The notes beneath the pieces are model-generated. The model was given only the letters and a program-made list of their open reading frames with translations. It was not told the origin of the DNA and did no database searches. A stretch of DNA of 61,463 nt from Bacteroidales bacterium (GTDB lineage: Bacteria; Bacteroidota; Bacteroidia; Bacteroidales; Muribaculaceae). Below, piece after piece: positions 61,278 to 61,463 of this stretch (within the stretch, counting starts at the first letter, position 1; each line of letters begins with the position of its first letter). The stretch spans positions 1-61,463 of the forward strand of contig CAAGJW010000047.1 in the NCBI GenBank assembly GCA_900770215.1, given 5' to 3'. The translations under genes were made by a program, and so were the position numbers.

Positions 61278-61320
61278 AAATGGGTGGAGACGCATTGCAA
61301 TCTCCACCCATTTGCTTTTA
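61278..61320 (+). terminator. Terminator of the nuo-atp cluster
   Basis: A perfect 13-bp stem (61278-61290 with 61301-61313) with a 10-base loop, followed by GCTTTTA, 23 bases after the nuoN stop. Confidence 0.85.
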
Positions 61321-61333
61321 CCTGACTTGATTT

Positions 61334-61357
61334 GTAACCATCCGAAATGCGCCGTCT
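61334..61357 (+). repeat. IS66-type left terminal inverted repeat
   Basis: GTAACCATCCGAAATGCGCC plus four further bases, matching the reverse complement of 91-114 at 23 of 24 positions. It stands 45 bases before a tnpB start codon. Confidence 0.7.
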
Positions 61358-61401
61358 TTTTGGAGTATTTTTTGATTGCGAGCTTTGCAGTCAAAAAAGC
61401 T

Positions 61402-61463
61402 ATGTTTAATTTGAACGAGAACAACCGGTTTGTGATGGCGCAGCATCCCACCGACATGCGCAT
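61402..61463 (+). CDS. tnpB: IS66 accessory protein TnpB, N-terminal part (cut by window end)
   Basis: Twenty codons are visible, MFNLNENNRFVMAQHPTDMR, ending in the PTDMR motif typical of IS66 TnpB (Orf2) N-termini. The gene runs off the window. Only about 45 bases separate it from the inverted repeat, so no tnpA precedes it. It is in the same orientation as the tnpC end at the left edge. Confidence 0.75.
   Translation, partial: MFNLNENNRFVMAQHPTDMR

Noticed and set aside
1..61463. A 61-kb circular element or composite transposon bounded by IS66
   Set aside because: The octamers outside the two repeats differ (CGACATGC and CTTGATTT), and the content is core chromosomal (ATP synthase, nuo, tRNA, SRP RNA). 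A contig break at repeats is simpler.

Overview
The window looks like one stretch of a Bacteroidales chromosome, most likely from Muribaculaceae or a near relative such as Prevotellaceae. The evidence is the promoters (TTG or TTTG, 19-20 nt, then TAnnTTTG), a NigD-like lipoprotein, DUF3078 and DUF5715 proteins, secreted proteases ending in dockerin-like repeats, an NADH-dehydrogenase-like cluster with fused nuoCD and no nuoEFG, and the Bacteroidetes order of F-type ATPase genes. Both ends lie inside IS66-family elements in the same orientation: the end of a tnpC plus right inverted repeat at 3-114, and a left inverted repeat plus the start of tnpB at 61334-61463. The window is therefore probably a contig that stopped at two copies of one repeat.

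Region 1 (150-9868, all minus strand) is a surface-polysaccharide operon. It holds a Wzx-type flippase, two GT2 enzymes, two GT32-like enzymes, two GT4 enzymes, one GT8 enzyme and a polysaccharide pyruvyltransferase, mostly overlapping by a few bases. It is a mosaic: an AT-rich cassette lies between a GC-rich 5' half of wzx and a GC-rich last glycosyltransferase, and a broken GT4 3' end remains at the second junction. A tRNA-Pro(GGG) follows.

Region 2 (10.2-38.1 kb) is a mixed chromosomal stretch. It has two large secreted proteases (S8 and M6) sharing a C-terminal module, a low-molecular-weight phosphatase overlapping a GH20 hexosaminidase, several small exported proteins, DUF3078, Hsp20, a PAS protein, a TraB/GumN protein, truA, speA, the SRP RNA, an Ala/Lys/Ser-rich secreted protein, a PBP4-type peptidase, aroB, a HAD phosphatase, a DUF5715 protein, an exported nitroreductase, cardiolipin synthase and ispE. 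Three intergenic stretches carry signs of unannotated RNAs.

Region 3 (38.3-43.3 kb) has grpE-dnaJ behind alternative hairpins, a putative porin, a small lipoprotein and a flavodoxin carrying a lipoprotein signal.

Region 4 (43.5-61.3 kb, all plus strand) is the most striking part. A full F1Fo ATP synthase gene set (atpDCBEFHAG) sits inside the nuo cluster, between nuoH and nuoI, giving nuoA-B-CD-H-atpD-C-B-E-F-H-A-G-nuoI-J-K-L-M-N. One clear promoter precedes nuoA, followed by a small ORF whose 3' part overlaps a terminator-like hairpin (a possible attenuator). A second strong terminator lies between atpG and nuoI, and a third ends the cluster. The layout would tie proton-pumping respiration and ATP synthesis to one transcription unit, with internal control points.
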